DNA of 63,787 nt from contig JH152835.1 in NCBI GenBank assembly GCA_000226015.1, positions 2,474 to 66,260 of the forward strand. The letters run 5' to 3'. Both the position numbers and the translations under genes were made by a program. How positions within the stretch are numbered: the first letter of the stretch is position 1; the number at the start of each line of letters is the position of its first letter. The DNA comes from Mnemiopsis leidyi (Eukaryota; Ctenophora; Tentaculata; Lobata; Bolinopsidae). Below the pieces are notes generated by a model. The model was not told the DNA's origin. It saw nothing but the letters and a program-made list of their open reading frames with translations, and did no database searches. Shown piece by piece: positions 45,798 to 57,300 of this stretch.

Positions 45798-47145
45798 CTT
45801 GCAGCCTTGGTTACGACAAGGATACTGCCAACTGCATTCTTACATTTTCTTTAGAAGTTACCAGTTAGTCACATAAATATTGGGAAATTGGTAAAAGTCA
45901 GACCAAGTTGTTGATGGTTTTAGGAAAGAAGAAGTATTGAAATAAGAGATAAAGTTCACGCTTGTCAAATGTTAACACTAAACGACCCCTTTTCTAATTC
46001 CACCGTTCGAAAATACGGAGGGGAACAAAGCAAGATATCGAAGTACAACTACAGAGCAAAAAGTAGCAGTACGAAATGTAAGCACTACATTTCTCCTACA
46101 GCTGCTATCCTATATTCTACAAGCTCAGTCGGCTCGTTTACGTACTTGGTAAAAAGTGCGTGGCTCAACCAAATGTTCTTCATTTATTCAAATGCGTCAA
46201 AGTACAAAATACGTTAAAGTACAAAACAAACCTTTTTTACTCTTTTATTTCATAGACATAAGGAACTTTTCTTGAGAATACTAAACCTTTCGATTAGTTT
46301 ACTAATTAAATTAAATAAGATTTACTTAGTGATTTAAATCATATTTCCCTCCTTCTACAACCTCGTTGACAGGTCCAAAAAGCGACGCATAAGCTACAAC
46401 AAGCAGCAGTAGTTACAATTAAATTAGCCCTCTCTTTTTTATTCTCCATACAATGCCTCTCTTCCCTGCCGTATTGTGCGAGCATGTTGACATCCTTGAG
46501 TAAGCTGTGTCTACATTGGCCAGGAGCCCTCCTAGCTCGGCGTTGTTGCTATTGTTCCTATCCGCTTCTGCGTTTCAGACTGTGACAACTTACCATGATA
46601 ACTCAGATTATGCAAATATTTTCCAGGGCTCGGAGATGCGATAACATAATATTTTACCGCGAGCTATTACCGATTATTTTGTGAGTGAAAGTGAAAAGTT
46701 GCAATAGTCTAGTAATAATATAATGATGTGGAGCAATTTTTCTGACTTCAGAAAATACAACAATCACACACTACACGGTGTAGTGTGTGATTGTTGTATT
46801 TGTTGTACACCAATCCCTGTCTAGTGTCTATAGTTCTTTTCTTCGTCTCTGTGAGTATAGAGAAACAAAACGCAGTAGTAAGAACTAAGCATAATGGACT
46901 TGTATATGCTTTTGTTAACGTTTTAAGAACTAGCTCTAAGGTAATTAAGAAAAACAATAATGTAAAAATTCTGTTGTATAAAGACTAAGTAATCACTTAT
47001 CACAGAAAAGCGAAATATTTTCCACCTTGTAGACTTGATCATTAAACACACTGAGGTCTGATAATGGATAAATTCTGGACTGTGTCCAGAGCCAACCGTG
47101 TCTCTATTTACTTTTCCAAAATGCTAGTTTTCTATTTTGAAACCT
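45798..47145. other. Intergenic with palindrome
   Basis: Promoter side of the transporter gene and 3' flank of the GPCR gene. It contains the 49-bp palindrome at 46753. No gene. Confidence 0.4.
46753..46801. repeat. Perfect 49-bp palindrome
   Basis: 24-base arms (AAATACAACAATCACACACT at the left) are perfect reverse complements around one G at 46777. Confidence 0.97.
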
Positions 47146-48267
47146 TTAAACCAAGTCTCTGGATGCCAACTCTCTAGAAGGTAATTCTCTGGATCCTGAC
47201 CTCTCCTTTGAGAAGGATCGCTCGACCCGGAGAACTGCTGGTCGAAATATTCTGTTTTTCACATAGTTTCTAAAGTTTTTTATCCTACAGAAGTACACTA
47301 CAGGATTGACCATGCTGTTAAAACATACTGACACCACACAAACTAGTGGCATGAAATAGTTATTGATAAACTTGCTGTCGGTAGGATTCAATGTCCTACC
47401 ATAAAGGTACTCCGAGACCGTCTGGGGTCGACTGAGAGTCCACTCGCCCACCAGCAGTCGATAAACCAGGGCACCAGAGTAGGGTATATTAAAGATGATA
47501 TACAGAAGTGTAACTAGTATCACCGTCTTTGCTGCCTCCAGTTGTTTCTTGTAAGACGTGGAGATGTTGGTGGAGTTTTTACCGGACTTCTTGAGATAGT
47601 ACAGAGAAAGACAGAAACTGATGGTTATGGGTATGATGGAGGATCCTGGTATGATGTTGAAGATAATAGTAAAGAGGAGAGTTTTATCAAGATCATCCTG
47701 AGTCAGTGTTCTGTTTGGATTATCTCCCGGCTTTAGAGCGGTGAAAGTACAACCCAACCACTGCTCTATGTACACTCCATACATGCCATGTGATATAAGC
47801 AGTCCAACACACGTTGATACTAGGGCGAACACACACACAGCCGGCAAGATCAGAGCTAGATCTGGGTTTAGCTGTCTGGTGGGGTTAACAAGGACCACCA
47901 GACGAGACACACTGAGAACTCCCACCAAGTAGATAGAAAGTTGAGGTAAGGTACTCCAGAGGGAACTCCAAAGCTGACAAAACGCTCCGTTTCTGAAGAG
48001 AGCCCCATCACGGGCTGAAGAGAAAGCAGCGTTGATGACAGGAATTACAAAGACGCAGATTGCTGTGTCCGTCAGAGTTATCACCATGTAGAGTCGTCGG
48101 AAGTAGAGACCGTTACGGTTCTTGTAGCTCCGACTTCGAAAGTAAGAGAAACTGATGATGTTGTTTAGGATGCCGATAGTGGAGGCAATTATGAGAAGGA
48201 TTCCCACCAAATAGTCGTACTCATAAGTAGTCGTGCTCATAGTCGCATAATTTGCTGTTGACGTCAT
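47146..48267 (-). CDS. Rhodopsin-family G-protein-coupled receptor (orphan)
   Basis: 373 residues from the ATG at 48267, which follows a splice acceptor (TTTTACAG) suggesting a 5'UTR intron; the in-frame extension upstream has no ATG. Seven hydrophobic segments. N-terminal N/T/Y-rich ectodomain; TM1 carries GILNN; TM3 ends VSRLVVLVNP, so the E/DRY motif reads SRL; TM6 is ILVTLLYIIFNIPY in place of CWxP; TM7 has MVNPVVYF (NPxxY intact). Cys residues before TM3 and in ECL2 (LGCTF) can form the usual disulfide. The C-tail is Arg/Ser-rich (SFSKERSGSRELPSRELASR), a likely phosphorylation target. Ligand unknown; peptide or amine type cannot be told apart. Confidence 0.88.
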   Translation of the reverse strand: MTSTANYATMSTTTYEYDYLVGILLIIASTIGILNNIISFSYFRSRSYKNRNGLYFRRLYMVITLTDTAICVFVIPVINAAFSSARDGALFRNGAFCQLWSSLWSTLPQLSIYLVGVLSVSRLVVLVNPTRQLNPDLALILPAVCVFALVSTCVGLLISHGMYGVYIEQWLGCTFTALKPGDNPNRTLTQDDLDKTLLFTIIFNIIPGSSIIPITISFCLSLYYLKKSGKNSTNISTSYKKQLEAAKTVILVTLLYIIFNIPYSGALVYRLLVGEWTLSRPQTVSEYLYGRTLNPTDSKFINNYFMPLVCVVSVCFNSMVNPVVYFCRIKNFRNYVKNRIFRPAVLRVERSFSKERSGSRELPSRELASRDLV

Positions 48268-51200
48268 CGCCTGTAAAACATTATTTTTGATCAAAATTGT
48301 TCTAAAAAGGTCAAATATCCAAAATGAAATAATTTAATGGTGATTTTGTAACAATGTGACTGACCACAACTAAGTTGCGAGCCTAAGATTCAAACGACGA
48401 CCGTACTTTTAATGTTTCACATTGACTTTGAGACATTAAGACGAGAATACAATATTCGACAAATGCTCAGAGGGCCGCAACGTCTAGCAATGTTGTTTTT
48501 CTGTGATATCAACGACATAAATATGTGCTCAGACAAAGTAAACGCAAATATAGGGCAAAGTATTATGAACAAAAGGATCAGTGACTGGAGTCCATCTGGT
48601 ACTAAATGTCAAGTTCCTGTCTTTGTATCCAGTGTCGATTTTTTCTTGACACCTGCGTGACAAAGGGAACATTACCGCATTTTTACAAATATTTAAGTCT
48701 ATTGTATAGGACAAGATTTTCTCTCTCAAGCCTTAGAATGAGGAAGAGAGCTGTGCTGACATCTGGGACATATTTTAGAGAACAACAAGTGCTGGTACAG
48801 TTTTCTCCCCATTTTGCCCCTACCAGACACTGGTATCATTGATTCTGAGCAAACAGTATTTTAAACGCAACATTAAGACTATTCAACAGCAGCATCGGTT
48901 TCAGTTTGTGTTTCAAACATCCCAATTTTGTCAGTGCGAAGTGTTTAACAGTCTGCGAATTTTTAGCAAGTATTCCATAAAACGCACTAACTTGACGACC
49001 AGATTATCACATATTTGTTTATGGGGAGGCCATATTTTGTGTAAAAACACGAAATTGACACGGGACTCATTAGCAATCAGAGGCTAATGACGAATCTGAT
49101 ATCTTACAATTTGATGATCCTGTACCAGGTACGAAATGAAACTGCCAGGATGGTATTTTCAGTCCATTGTGGGTATTTTTTCTGGTTTTAGGCAGGTATT
49201 TCTTCTAATATCTGTTTGGAATCAACTACTGAAGCATTGATGCTGTAGTAGTAAGCATATATTGCTGGAAATAACTGGAGAATTTGTCCCATTTACACTA
49301 TGACTCTTCAGTGGAGATGATGCAGTTGCAATTTTTAACAGTTTTAGGAGGAACAGTTACAGCTAAATAGGGTAGAAAGGTTTTAGGTGTATTCTCGAAT
49401 AAAGATTTAAATCTTCTGATTGCAACTTCATATCAGATCACGTCAGAGTCTGACGTGATCTGATATGAAGTCAGCTGTCAGACCATGAAATATGAGCTCA
49501 ATAATGGTAACGACCAATATGTATGAAATTCGTAAAATTGCTTTGGAAATATCGGAAACACTTCATACAATACTTTTTTGTTTGCAAGCTGTTGTTAAAT
49601 CTTAAAGTACCTAAAAAGCTATGTTGAAGACTTAACGCTCACGCAAATCTTTCCGACTGAACTTATTCATTGAAAAGTCTCGTCGAATGTCCAATATATT
49701 CTATTCGCTTCTAGATCCGTCATGATAATGAAACGCTGACTTACAACTGCAAATATAGTCCACTGGATAGATAACGATTATGTTATTGCGGTTCTTTAGA
49801 TTACAGTTGGTCGTGTTGAAAGGACGCCCAATTTTAGGTTAAACAGTAACCTAAGATGGAGAAATAGTGTGAAACGAAAAGAAAAACAAAGAATGCCGTT
49901 GTGAGCAAAGCGTTCGGGCGCGAAGCAGCGTTTCAGTTAAAGTTGCAGTGAGCAATAAACTGTAAAAGTGCGGTAAAACTGTTTCATGTCTAGAGTCATC
50001 AGGGATCTATAACGATGACAGTGTAGTTCTCTGACCGTGCAGCTGGTAAAAACAAGACGCCAATTCCTTAGAGAAAGCGATAAGGAATGTGAAAGAAATG
50101 CGGACCATTACGCAAAACGTCACCGACCATGCCATCCCTGGCATGTGTCGACGTGTGTGCCGGATTACCGGCCTCCAAATATCATACAACTCATACACCA
50201 GGCAGTCAGTCTATCGGATTGTTTGTCACGATCTGTCCTACTTCTAAGTTTTGACAATTTGATCGCCACTCTTTACTGTCGTGGTACCAGGTGCCAAACT
50301 GCATGATGGGGCGGAGTGTGCCAGGAACTTCATCTACCATTCACTGGTCTTGGAGGTAGGCCCCTTTTCTGTTACAGTCATTACACCTCTCTGATGAAGT
50401 ATCGAACACATGGCATGCTGCAACTTTGATAACTGGGCGCTATAGTAGAATTCTGGAGCTATAGACACGATAATTGGTGTCAGTCTAGTTTAGTGCGACC
50501 TTCGTGTTTGCTCCTACAATCCTACGAGACTAGAGCAGCAATAGGACAAAATAAATTTTACACTTAACACAAACAGCAGACAACATTAGCAATTTGTAGG
50601 AGGATGAATAATTGTTAATGCTAGAGCATGATTCGAATGCTCGATGGCAAAAAGAAAAGAAAACATCCTGTAGAAGGCCACTCAATATCATTACAAGTTA
50701 AGTAATTACTGAATTTTATACCAAAAGAAAGAATCTGAACGAATTTCAGGGCATGGGTAACTTGCTGTTAAATTTAAATAGCATTTAAGACTGAATAGAC
50801 GACCAGTGAACGCATTTTCACAGGTTACAAACTCACTCAAATTACAAATTCAATCTGACCTTGTAATGCCTAAAAGAAGAATTTTGATCAATATTTGGCA
50901 CCATTATACATGAAATGAATCGGCATATACCAAGAATTAGGAGACTGAAGAAAGAATTTCTACCGACTCATAAGGCACAAAGCTGATTCCAGCTAAGGCT
51001 TATCACTCACAAAACGATAATTAAAGGACAGCTCAAGCCAGCAAACCTCTCTCCAACATCAAACTCGCACTGACCCACTCTAGATAAGTAAGTGACACGT
51101 TCACAGCTAATAGCCACCTTTGACCTCACCCTCCACAAATAGCACACGCCCGTGTGATCAGGACATTTTAAAGCAAGATAATGGGGAACAGACCATCAAA

Positions 51201-53054
51201 GTCACCTGCTCGCCCTTCATTGAGGGGGGAAAGTTTCGTGATTCTTCACAACACGGGAATATGACGATATGTTGAGAAACATGACCCGTCTTGGTATTTC
51301 TTTCCGGAAAAGTGAGGTGGTCTTTAATTTCTTTGTTAGAGTCATTTAATCAATACGTGAAGATTATAGCTATTGTCAGTGATAAGTTTCTTATTTATTC
51401 TATACCTTGATACGGACAGCTTTAATTAATGATAAATGATAACATAAATATTTAATTACATAATGAACTGGATATTATTGTATGATAAAAAGTTGGGATT
51501 TAAATAAGATCAATCAATCTTGATTTTAAGTACATAGTATTAATGAAAATTTATTACATTGACTACGTCATTCTGATAAAAGGAGATTTGGCAAGAATCC
51601 CAAGTTCGATATAGAAAAGTTCAAAAGCATCAAATAATCATGTATGCGAATAGTACAACGTCGAACCTTCAATACATCGTAGTGTCTTGAGACACGGACC
51701 TGATGGAGGCCTCACAAATCCATTTTGTAATCCATTTACCCTTCACTGCCCGGATTACCGTACGAAGCTCCAGCTTTCCAGCCTCCCATCTCTTTTCATT
51801 TCGTTGATTGATTTCTACATGTTTGTGTCGTGTCACGGACCAACTTTGTAGGCGTTCTTTGAGCTTGATTTACGTAGTTTCCCTGGTGCATCTAAATATC
51901 TATCATTATGTGCAGTAGACAGTCCCTCTTTGAAATTACCACCTGTTATTATTATTTACTTTTAGTTTGCGTATTTTATGTGGATCTGGTCTTTATACTC
52001 TTATAGTTATAAGGAGTATACTCTCATAGTTACAAAGATTTTTTATGACATGCCCCGTTTGCAATCTGTGGCGGTGACTTCACAATCGTTCGTCAAGTTT
52101 CGAATTTAATGCGAAAATTGTAAGGTTTTTTTTCTGCTTTGGGTAGATCACCGACCGGCTTATAGCCAGCTACCTGCGCAACGCTGTTCATAAGCCGCTT
52201 ACATATGATGCTAAGCGACCGGCGACGGCTATAAACCGGTTGCAGAGCCGTTTTAGGGTAAAAAGTGGTTATGAGCCGGCTACAAGTTATAGAATGGCAA
52301 CTCAATTCCACGATATCAGATGACTGCAAGTTGACAGACGGCCAATCAAATATTGCAATAACTGAGGTTTCTGATTCCTGAGTTATTCTTACATGGATTG
52401 CCCATTTTTAGTAGCTTCTGTGGTATAAGAGCGGAAAATCTGCAAATATTATCATGTGTATGAAAATACATTAACATGATATTATTACATCGTTAAAGTT
52501 TCTATTGCACTAACTTGTTCGCATAGACTTAAACAATTTTTGTAAGATATATTACACTCTAATTTTTTTGTTCATCAAAAGATAAGATTAATTTCTTGCA
52601 GAGTTAAAGTTCACCATCTGCCCGCCTGCCCATCAAGGTTTCTCAAGTTCACAGTCCGAATGATGCTTGTTCAGATGACGAATTAAAGCGATTCACGGAC
52701 TGTACCGCGACACGGACTGTACCGTGACAGGTTTTGAGCGACATTAGTTAGGCTTGTCGCGATTCAGTCCCTGTCGTGGTAGTGTCTGTTGAGCGGACTG
52801 TACCGCGACAAATTTTTCCTATTTCAATTCTAATTAGATTTAAAGTCAGCAGCATTAATTTCACTGCTGATTGGTACTTGTATTTAATAAAGGTAATTGA
52901 ATGGTTGATTCACTGAGTAAGGGAGCTTTTCTTGTGACTCATACCGTGAGCCCGTATTGCTTAACTGAGGGATCGCATGACCGCATAAAGTGTGCAAGCA
53001 TGCCGTAAGTCATCGTGACGTGACCCTGTTATGTTCTCAAGTTCGCTGATAGTG
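48268..53054. other. Gene-poor 4.8-kb region
   Basis: Mostly AT-rich. Around 52140-52330 a cluster of interlocking CCGGCTTATAGCC-type direct and inverted motifs suggests an old MITE. The segment 52680-52810 has several GGACTGTACCGCGACA-like repeats. A 47-bp palindrome at 49425 is listed separately. Open frames here show no domains. Confidence 0.45.
49425..49471. repeat. Perfect 47-bp palindrome
   Basis: 23-base arms (ACTTCATATCAGATCACGTC at the left) are perfect reverse complements around one G at 49448. Confidence 0.97.
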
Positions 53055-53068
53055 NNNNNNNNNNNNNN

Positions 53069-53342
53069 CTGAGGGACACAGTTCTACAGAAGGACACAGT
53101 CCTACTGAGGGACACAGTTCTACTGAAGGCCACAGTTCTACTGAGGGACAGAGATCTACTGAGGGACACAGTTCTACTGAAGGACACAGTTCTACGTGAA
53201 GGACACGGTTCTACTGGGGGACACAGTTCTACTGAGGGACACAGTCCTACTGAGGGACATAGTCCTACTGAGGGACACAGTTCTACTGAGGGTCACAGTT
53301 CTACTGAGGGACACAGTCCTACTGAGGGACACAGTCCTACTT
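53069..53342. repeat. 18-bp minisatellite next to an assembly gap
   Basis: About 15 units of GAGGGACACAGTTCTACT with point changes (TTC/TCC, GAA for GAG). It directly follows 14 Ns (53055-53068), so the true array is probably longer. Its period is a multiple of three, which creates a false TVLLRD-repeat frame on the plus strand. Confidence 0.95.
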
Positions 53343-53589
53343 AATGATCGGATAATTTTTTATGAGTCGCATGAAAAGCTAACTTCAACAGTTTGCCTGT
53401 TTTTGTTATTCTCTTCTTAACTCGAGTGAAATTAGACGAGGGATTTAATCATTGGTTTATTTCTGCGTCACTACATCATCATCAGGACACCCAATAAATG
53501 AATGTAACCTGTGGTGTTGAATTAGTTTGAAACTTAACTCGTTTATTGCCTCCGTTACCGACACAATTAAATGTTAATGACCTCGTCAG

Positions 53590-53895
53590 ATTATACGTCT
53601 AAATGCTGGTCTAACTTTTCTTCCAGCTCAAAGTTTAAAATTACAATTTTTGCGCCTTACAAGGGGCCACTTATTGACTCACGTCATCATTTTTTCGGCT
53701 TTCGAAACTATCAAATTCGGATTCCTCGTCAAATTTTACTGGTCTGACTTTCCTCCTAGTTCAAAGTTGGTCAACCTTAAGGGGTGACGTGATAATTTTT
53801 CAGATTCAAAACTATCAATTCGGGTCCCTCATCAAATTTTACCTCTAAATGCTGGTCTAACTTTTCTTCTAGCTCAAAGTTGAAAATTACCATTT
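53590..53895. repeat. Degenerate ~110-130-bp tandem repeat
   Basis: Three diverged copies centred on CTGGTCTAACTTTTCTTC and AGCTCAAAGTT, near 53605, 53740 and 53848. They lie upstream of the ORF1-like gene and may be part of its element's 5' region, since internally repeated promoters occur in retroelements. That link is inference. Confidence 0.6.
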
Positions 53896-54269
53896 TGGCC
53901 CATGGCCTATAGGGGCTCAATAAAGGCCTGTAAGGTGGTCTAGACAAGGTTTTTGAGCTTCGGGACTGTCGCCATTGGATAACGGCCTTTAAAAGCCTTC
54001 TTTCACACAGCCTATTCCATCGACCGCGATGAGGTCTACAAAACCTTTAATTTCATTTCTCTATCTCCTTCCGTTTTCCTACAAGTTCATCCCCAAATTT
54101 GTACATCATTTTGGGCCCTTAAGGGCCTAAAAGTTAAAGGCCCTAAAATGACTTAACAGTTGCAGTTAAGCAAATTGTATTTAGCAGCGTTTTTATCGCT
54201 CTGTTATCAGTTTTGAGATATCAGCAATTTACACTACGCACTCGACGGTGTAACTTGTTTTACGCTGAA

Positions 54270-55136
54270 ATGGAATTCTCTGTGACCGCTCTTAACGAAA
54301 TGGAGGAGAATCTAAACTCGACTCTATGTTCTATTCTGAAGGAGACCAGGGTACAAACTGTAGAAGATCTGAACCCTACTGTTTTGGCCAACAAATTGAA
54401 TAAGAACACTCTCGCAAAGATAGTTGTTGACTTAGCAATATTGATGCACAATAACATCAGCGTTTGTAAATCCGCAGCAGCTAAGATAGATGAATTGAAA
54501 AGCCGGGTGTTGGTTGATCAAAAAACAGTAATAGAATGTCAACAGAAGCAGTTAGAATCCGTGAAAACTGCCGTCAAGACGGAAATCAGAAGTTGGAGCG
54601 ATATTGTTAGGACAAATGTCTCACTAGCTCCTTCTCCCACGACCGAAGTGATTAAGAACGTTGTGCGAAACACGGTTGAGCAGAGCGATCGTAATAGGAG
54701 TTTTATTATTTATGGTGCTGCTGAGGATGAAGAAAAAACGCCGGAGAACATTCTAACGGATGTACTTTTTGATCTGAACAAACAAGTGGACTCCGTTCAA
54801 CGGCCAAAGGTTGTAGCAGTTAGGAGGATCGGTATTCAGAAACAAGATGCCAGTATTGCCAGACCGATCAAGGTAACACTGACTAACCCCGATGAAGTCA
54901 AATCAGTTCTCAGTAGGAGTAATCTCCTAAAGAAATCGCCAGAGGAGTACTTTAGGAAGCTGTACCTGGCTCCAGATAGGACTTTAGAAGAGAGAAGAGA
55001 ACATCAAAAACTGGTGTGCGAGGTGAAAAGACGAATTGAATCAGAGCCAGAAAAGTACCACTACATCAAGAACAAGCGGGTATTGAGCGTTGATAGGACC
55101 TTATCGGCTTCAGATAACAATAGAGGATCTGAGTAG
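54270..55136 (+). CDS. Intact LINE ORF1-like protein without a partner RT
   Basis: 288 residues from the ATG at 54270; the frame stays open upstream to 54213 but has no ATG there. N-terminal helical region (VEDLNPTVLANKLNKNTLAK), Lys/Gln-rich coiled coil (about 90-130), an RRM-like core (RSFIIYGAAEDEE ... VVAVRRIG ... ARPIKVTL), and a basic C-terminus (KLYLAPDRTLEERREHQKLV, then NKRVLSVDR). This order matches LINE-1-type ORF1 nucleic-acid chaperones. Nothing resembling endonuclease or RT follows in the next 4 kb. A decayed relative lies at 10406. Either a non-autonomous retroelement or a retained, host-used copy; the complete frame argues for a recent insertion or constraint. Confidence 0.8.
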   Translation: MEFSVTALNEMEENLNSTLCSILKETRVQTVEDLNPTVLANKLNKNTLAKIVVDLAILMHNNISVCKSAAAKIDELKSRVLVDQKTVIECQQKQLESVKTAVKTEIRSWSDIVRTNVSLAPSPTTEVIKNVVRNTVEQSDRNRSFIIYGAAEDEEKTPENILTDVLFDLNKQVDSVQRPKVVAVRRIGIQKQDASIARPIKVTLTNPDEVKSVLSRSNLLKKSPEEYFRKLYLAPDRTLEERREHQKLVCEVKRRIESEPEKYHYIKNKRVLSVDRTLSASDNNRGSE

Positions 55137-55458
55137 AGACTTATTCTAATTCGAGATATGAGCTGAGTATGTTCTAGAATATATACATTAATCGTGCAAT
55201 GTGTATTGTGTATTTTGTGTGACTGTTACGTCTTGCAACTTTGGATAAAGATGTATATATGTTTTGTAGAAGCTTTTTTCGGAAAATGGCCAACTGCAAT
55301 CCATATTATTTGATTGACCCGTTTTGATGCCATACAAAACTGGTATGTTTTCGGACGATTTTCGGGGATTTTATATTGATATAATATGCTTAAATAATTC
55401 TGTAATTATATATGTACTGTTTTAAGGCCCTTAGATGCCAGCCCTTGCCAGGGCTACA

Positions 55459-56223
55459 CTACTCCTCTTCTTCCTCTTCTTCCTCTTCTTCCTCTTCGTC
55501 CTCTTCTTCCTGAGGATGCACGTGGTCAGTGTCACACTCCTCCAGTTCCACATCTTCCACGCTCCCCGACCTGTCCTGGAGAAGAATTTCGCTCCATCCA
55601 ATGAAAATGTCCTCCCCAAAATTCTTGGAATAGTTTCCACATCGACCTTGGTTGAAAATCTCTCTGACCTGGCTTGTTTTTAGTTGAATCGAGAAAATGT
55701 TTGTGTCATACAATGTGCCTCCGAAGTATTAGCTTTCTTCTATATTTTCCACGCCAGGTCTTTCGAGAAGTTGCCCAAGAACGAAGGTTCCTGGCAGATG
55801 AAATCTTCTCCTTCTTGGAGTTGACTTAGATCCGATTACTTCACCATCGTAGTAAACATACTTCATCCTTGTCGAGAAACTCCACGTCTTGCAGATATGA
55901 TGCCATTCTCCAGTTGTAAGGGTAGGTTGTGTGAAAGATGTTGCACGATTGTGTAGGTAGCTGTAGCCTGAGTCAGCGATTCCAAACTCGTAAGAGTCCT
56001 GACTAACTCCATAACTAATCCAATACTGATTATAATCTTCGTCTCTTCCTCGCTTCACCCACGAGCAGACAGAGAAAGACTTGGACAGTGGACTTGTATC
56101 TTTCTCAAGAAGAATGTAACTGGTGTTGTCTTTTTCGAACGAGAGTGCAGTATGCTGGATCTCGTGTCCAGTGACTGAGTGTAAGCAAATAAGTATCAGT
56201 AGAACGCAGCAGTGCTTTATCAT
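55459..56223 (-). pseudogene. Secreted pentraxin-domain protein with in-frame TAA
   Basis: From the ATG at 56223: a signal peptide (MIKHCCVLLILICLHSVTG), then a pentraxin/LamG-type jelly roll with SFSVCSWVKRG and the signature GEWHHICKTW followed by YVYYDGEVIG. Codon 165 is TAA (55729-55731), after GVENIEES. The same frame continues YFGGTLYDTNIFSIQLKTSQ, which is the expected next pentraxin strand, then RCGNY and an acidic tail, closing at TAG (55459). There is no frameshift and no plausible intron around the stop. The sequence therefore shows a nonsense mutation, readthrough or a base error. Pentraxins bind ligands extracellularly in innate defence; the role here is unproven. Confidence 0.75.
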
Positions 56224-57300
56224 GATCTTGGTTATGCTTTTTGTCTACATCAGGAGTTTACATTAATAATTTTATGTTACATATGAAAAACTATGGAGTG
56301 TAAGCGTGTCTTTAACTGAAGTGACCAAATAGATTTGATACTAGTGTAATCAGAGGCAAGTCTCATTATAAGAAAGACAAAAAATATAAAACAAAAGTTT
56401 CGAAAAGTCTGTCTCATGCAAATGGGGCAGCACAACTACTGTAGTCACCAGTAAAAGTTCTTGCATCAATTCTAAAATTAGTTCTAAAATTAGTTCTAGA
56501 CATCTTTTTTAAGTTGACTTGATGTTGACAAAAATTGTCAACATAATAATAGCGTTTCACTGAATTGTCCATTGTATAAGTCCACTAGATGTTTAGGATT
56601 TTCCCTCGTGACTTTGATCACGAATCTCATTGGTGGTTATTTCAGGGAGCATGGAGGCCTTGTTTATGGTTATAAATTTGGTGTTGAAAGACTTATCAGC
56701 AATATATTAGTGTATATATATATATATATAGAATTGAAATTATATTTCCACTTGTTAGTCGTAGAAAATTATCTTCGCCTCAGCATTGGTCTCAGATGGA
56801 TTTCCGCTAAATCGAATCATAGAATTTTTGGCTTTTATAGAAATTCAAAAGGTTTTTGAAGAGCTGTTTTTGAATGTCTTGCTTCGATCTAATGTATCCT
56901 ATAACATCTGATTATATCCGATTACATCTAATTATATCCGATTATATCCAATCGACTACAAAATGGAAGATCACGAACCATTATGACAGAATAAAAAGTT
57001 CATTTCAAAAACTTGACTCCACTGATTAGACTCGCATACAGTTAACATGTGATAAAACATATTCTTAAGCCTATTATAAATGACATGTCGACATGACTTA
57101 CTAAGCAATGTTGATACCTTACTAGGGAATATTATGACGGGACAAAGAGCCGATTTTTACGAAATTTCGTCATATTTGACCCGGTCGTTAATAAAGCCGC
57201 CGTATGCCTAGCGAGTTCCGGGTTATCAATGAGCGTAACACAAGTCATGTGCAGACCCAAACTTTCTTATTCCCTCAAATAAACTCTGTTCCCTAACAGG
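56224..57300. other. Intergenic
   Basis: Near 56905-56950 there are four loose copies of GATTATATCC, the core of the 12-bp satellite at 19.4 kb. The right end is the acceptor CTGTTCCCTAACAG for the acidic exon at 57301. No gene. Confidence 0.4.

Noticed and set aside
48412..48660. Plus-strand 82-codon frame upstream of the GPCR
   Set aside because: No recognisable feature and it lies in the probable GPCR promoter or 5'UTR-intron region.
50007..50306. Overlapping open frames on both strands near 50.1 kb
   Set aside because: No domain, splice support or conserved motif; sizes are as expected by chance.
53196..53420. Open frame with TVLLRD repeats
   Set aside because: Translation of the 18-bp minisatellite next to an assembly gap.
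55729..55731. Reassigned TAA codon
   Set aside because: TAA terminates other genes in the window normally (for example the BTB protein and the small gene at 32933), so a variant code is not supported.
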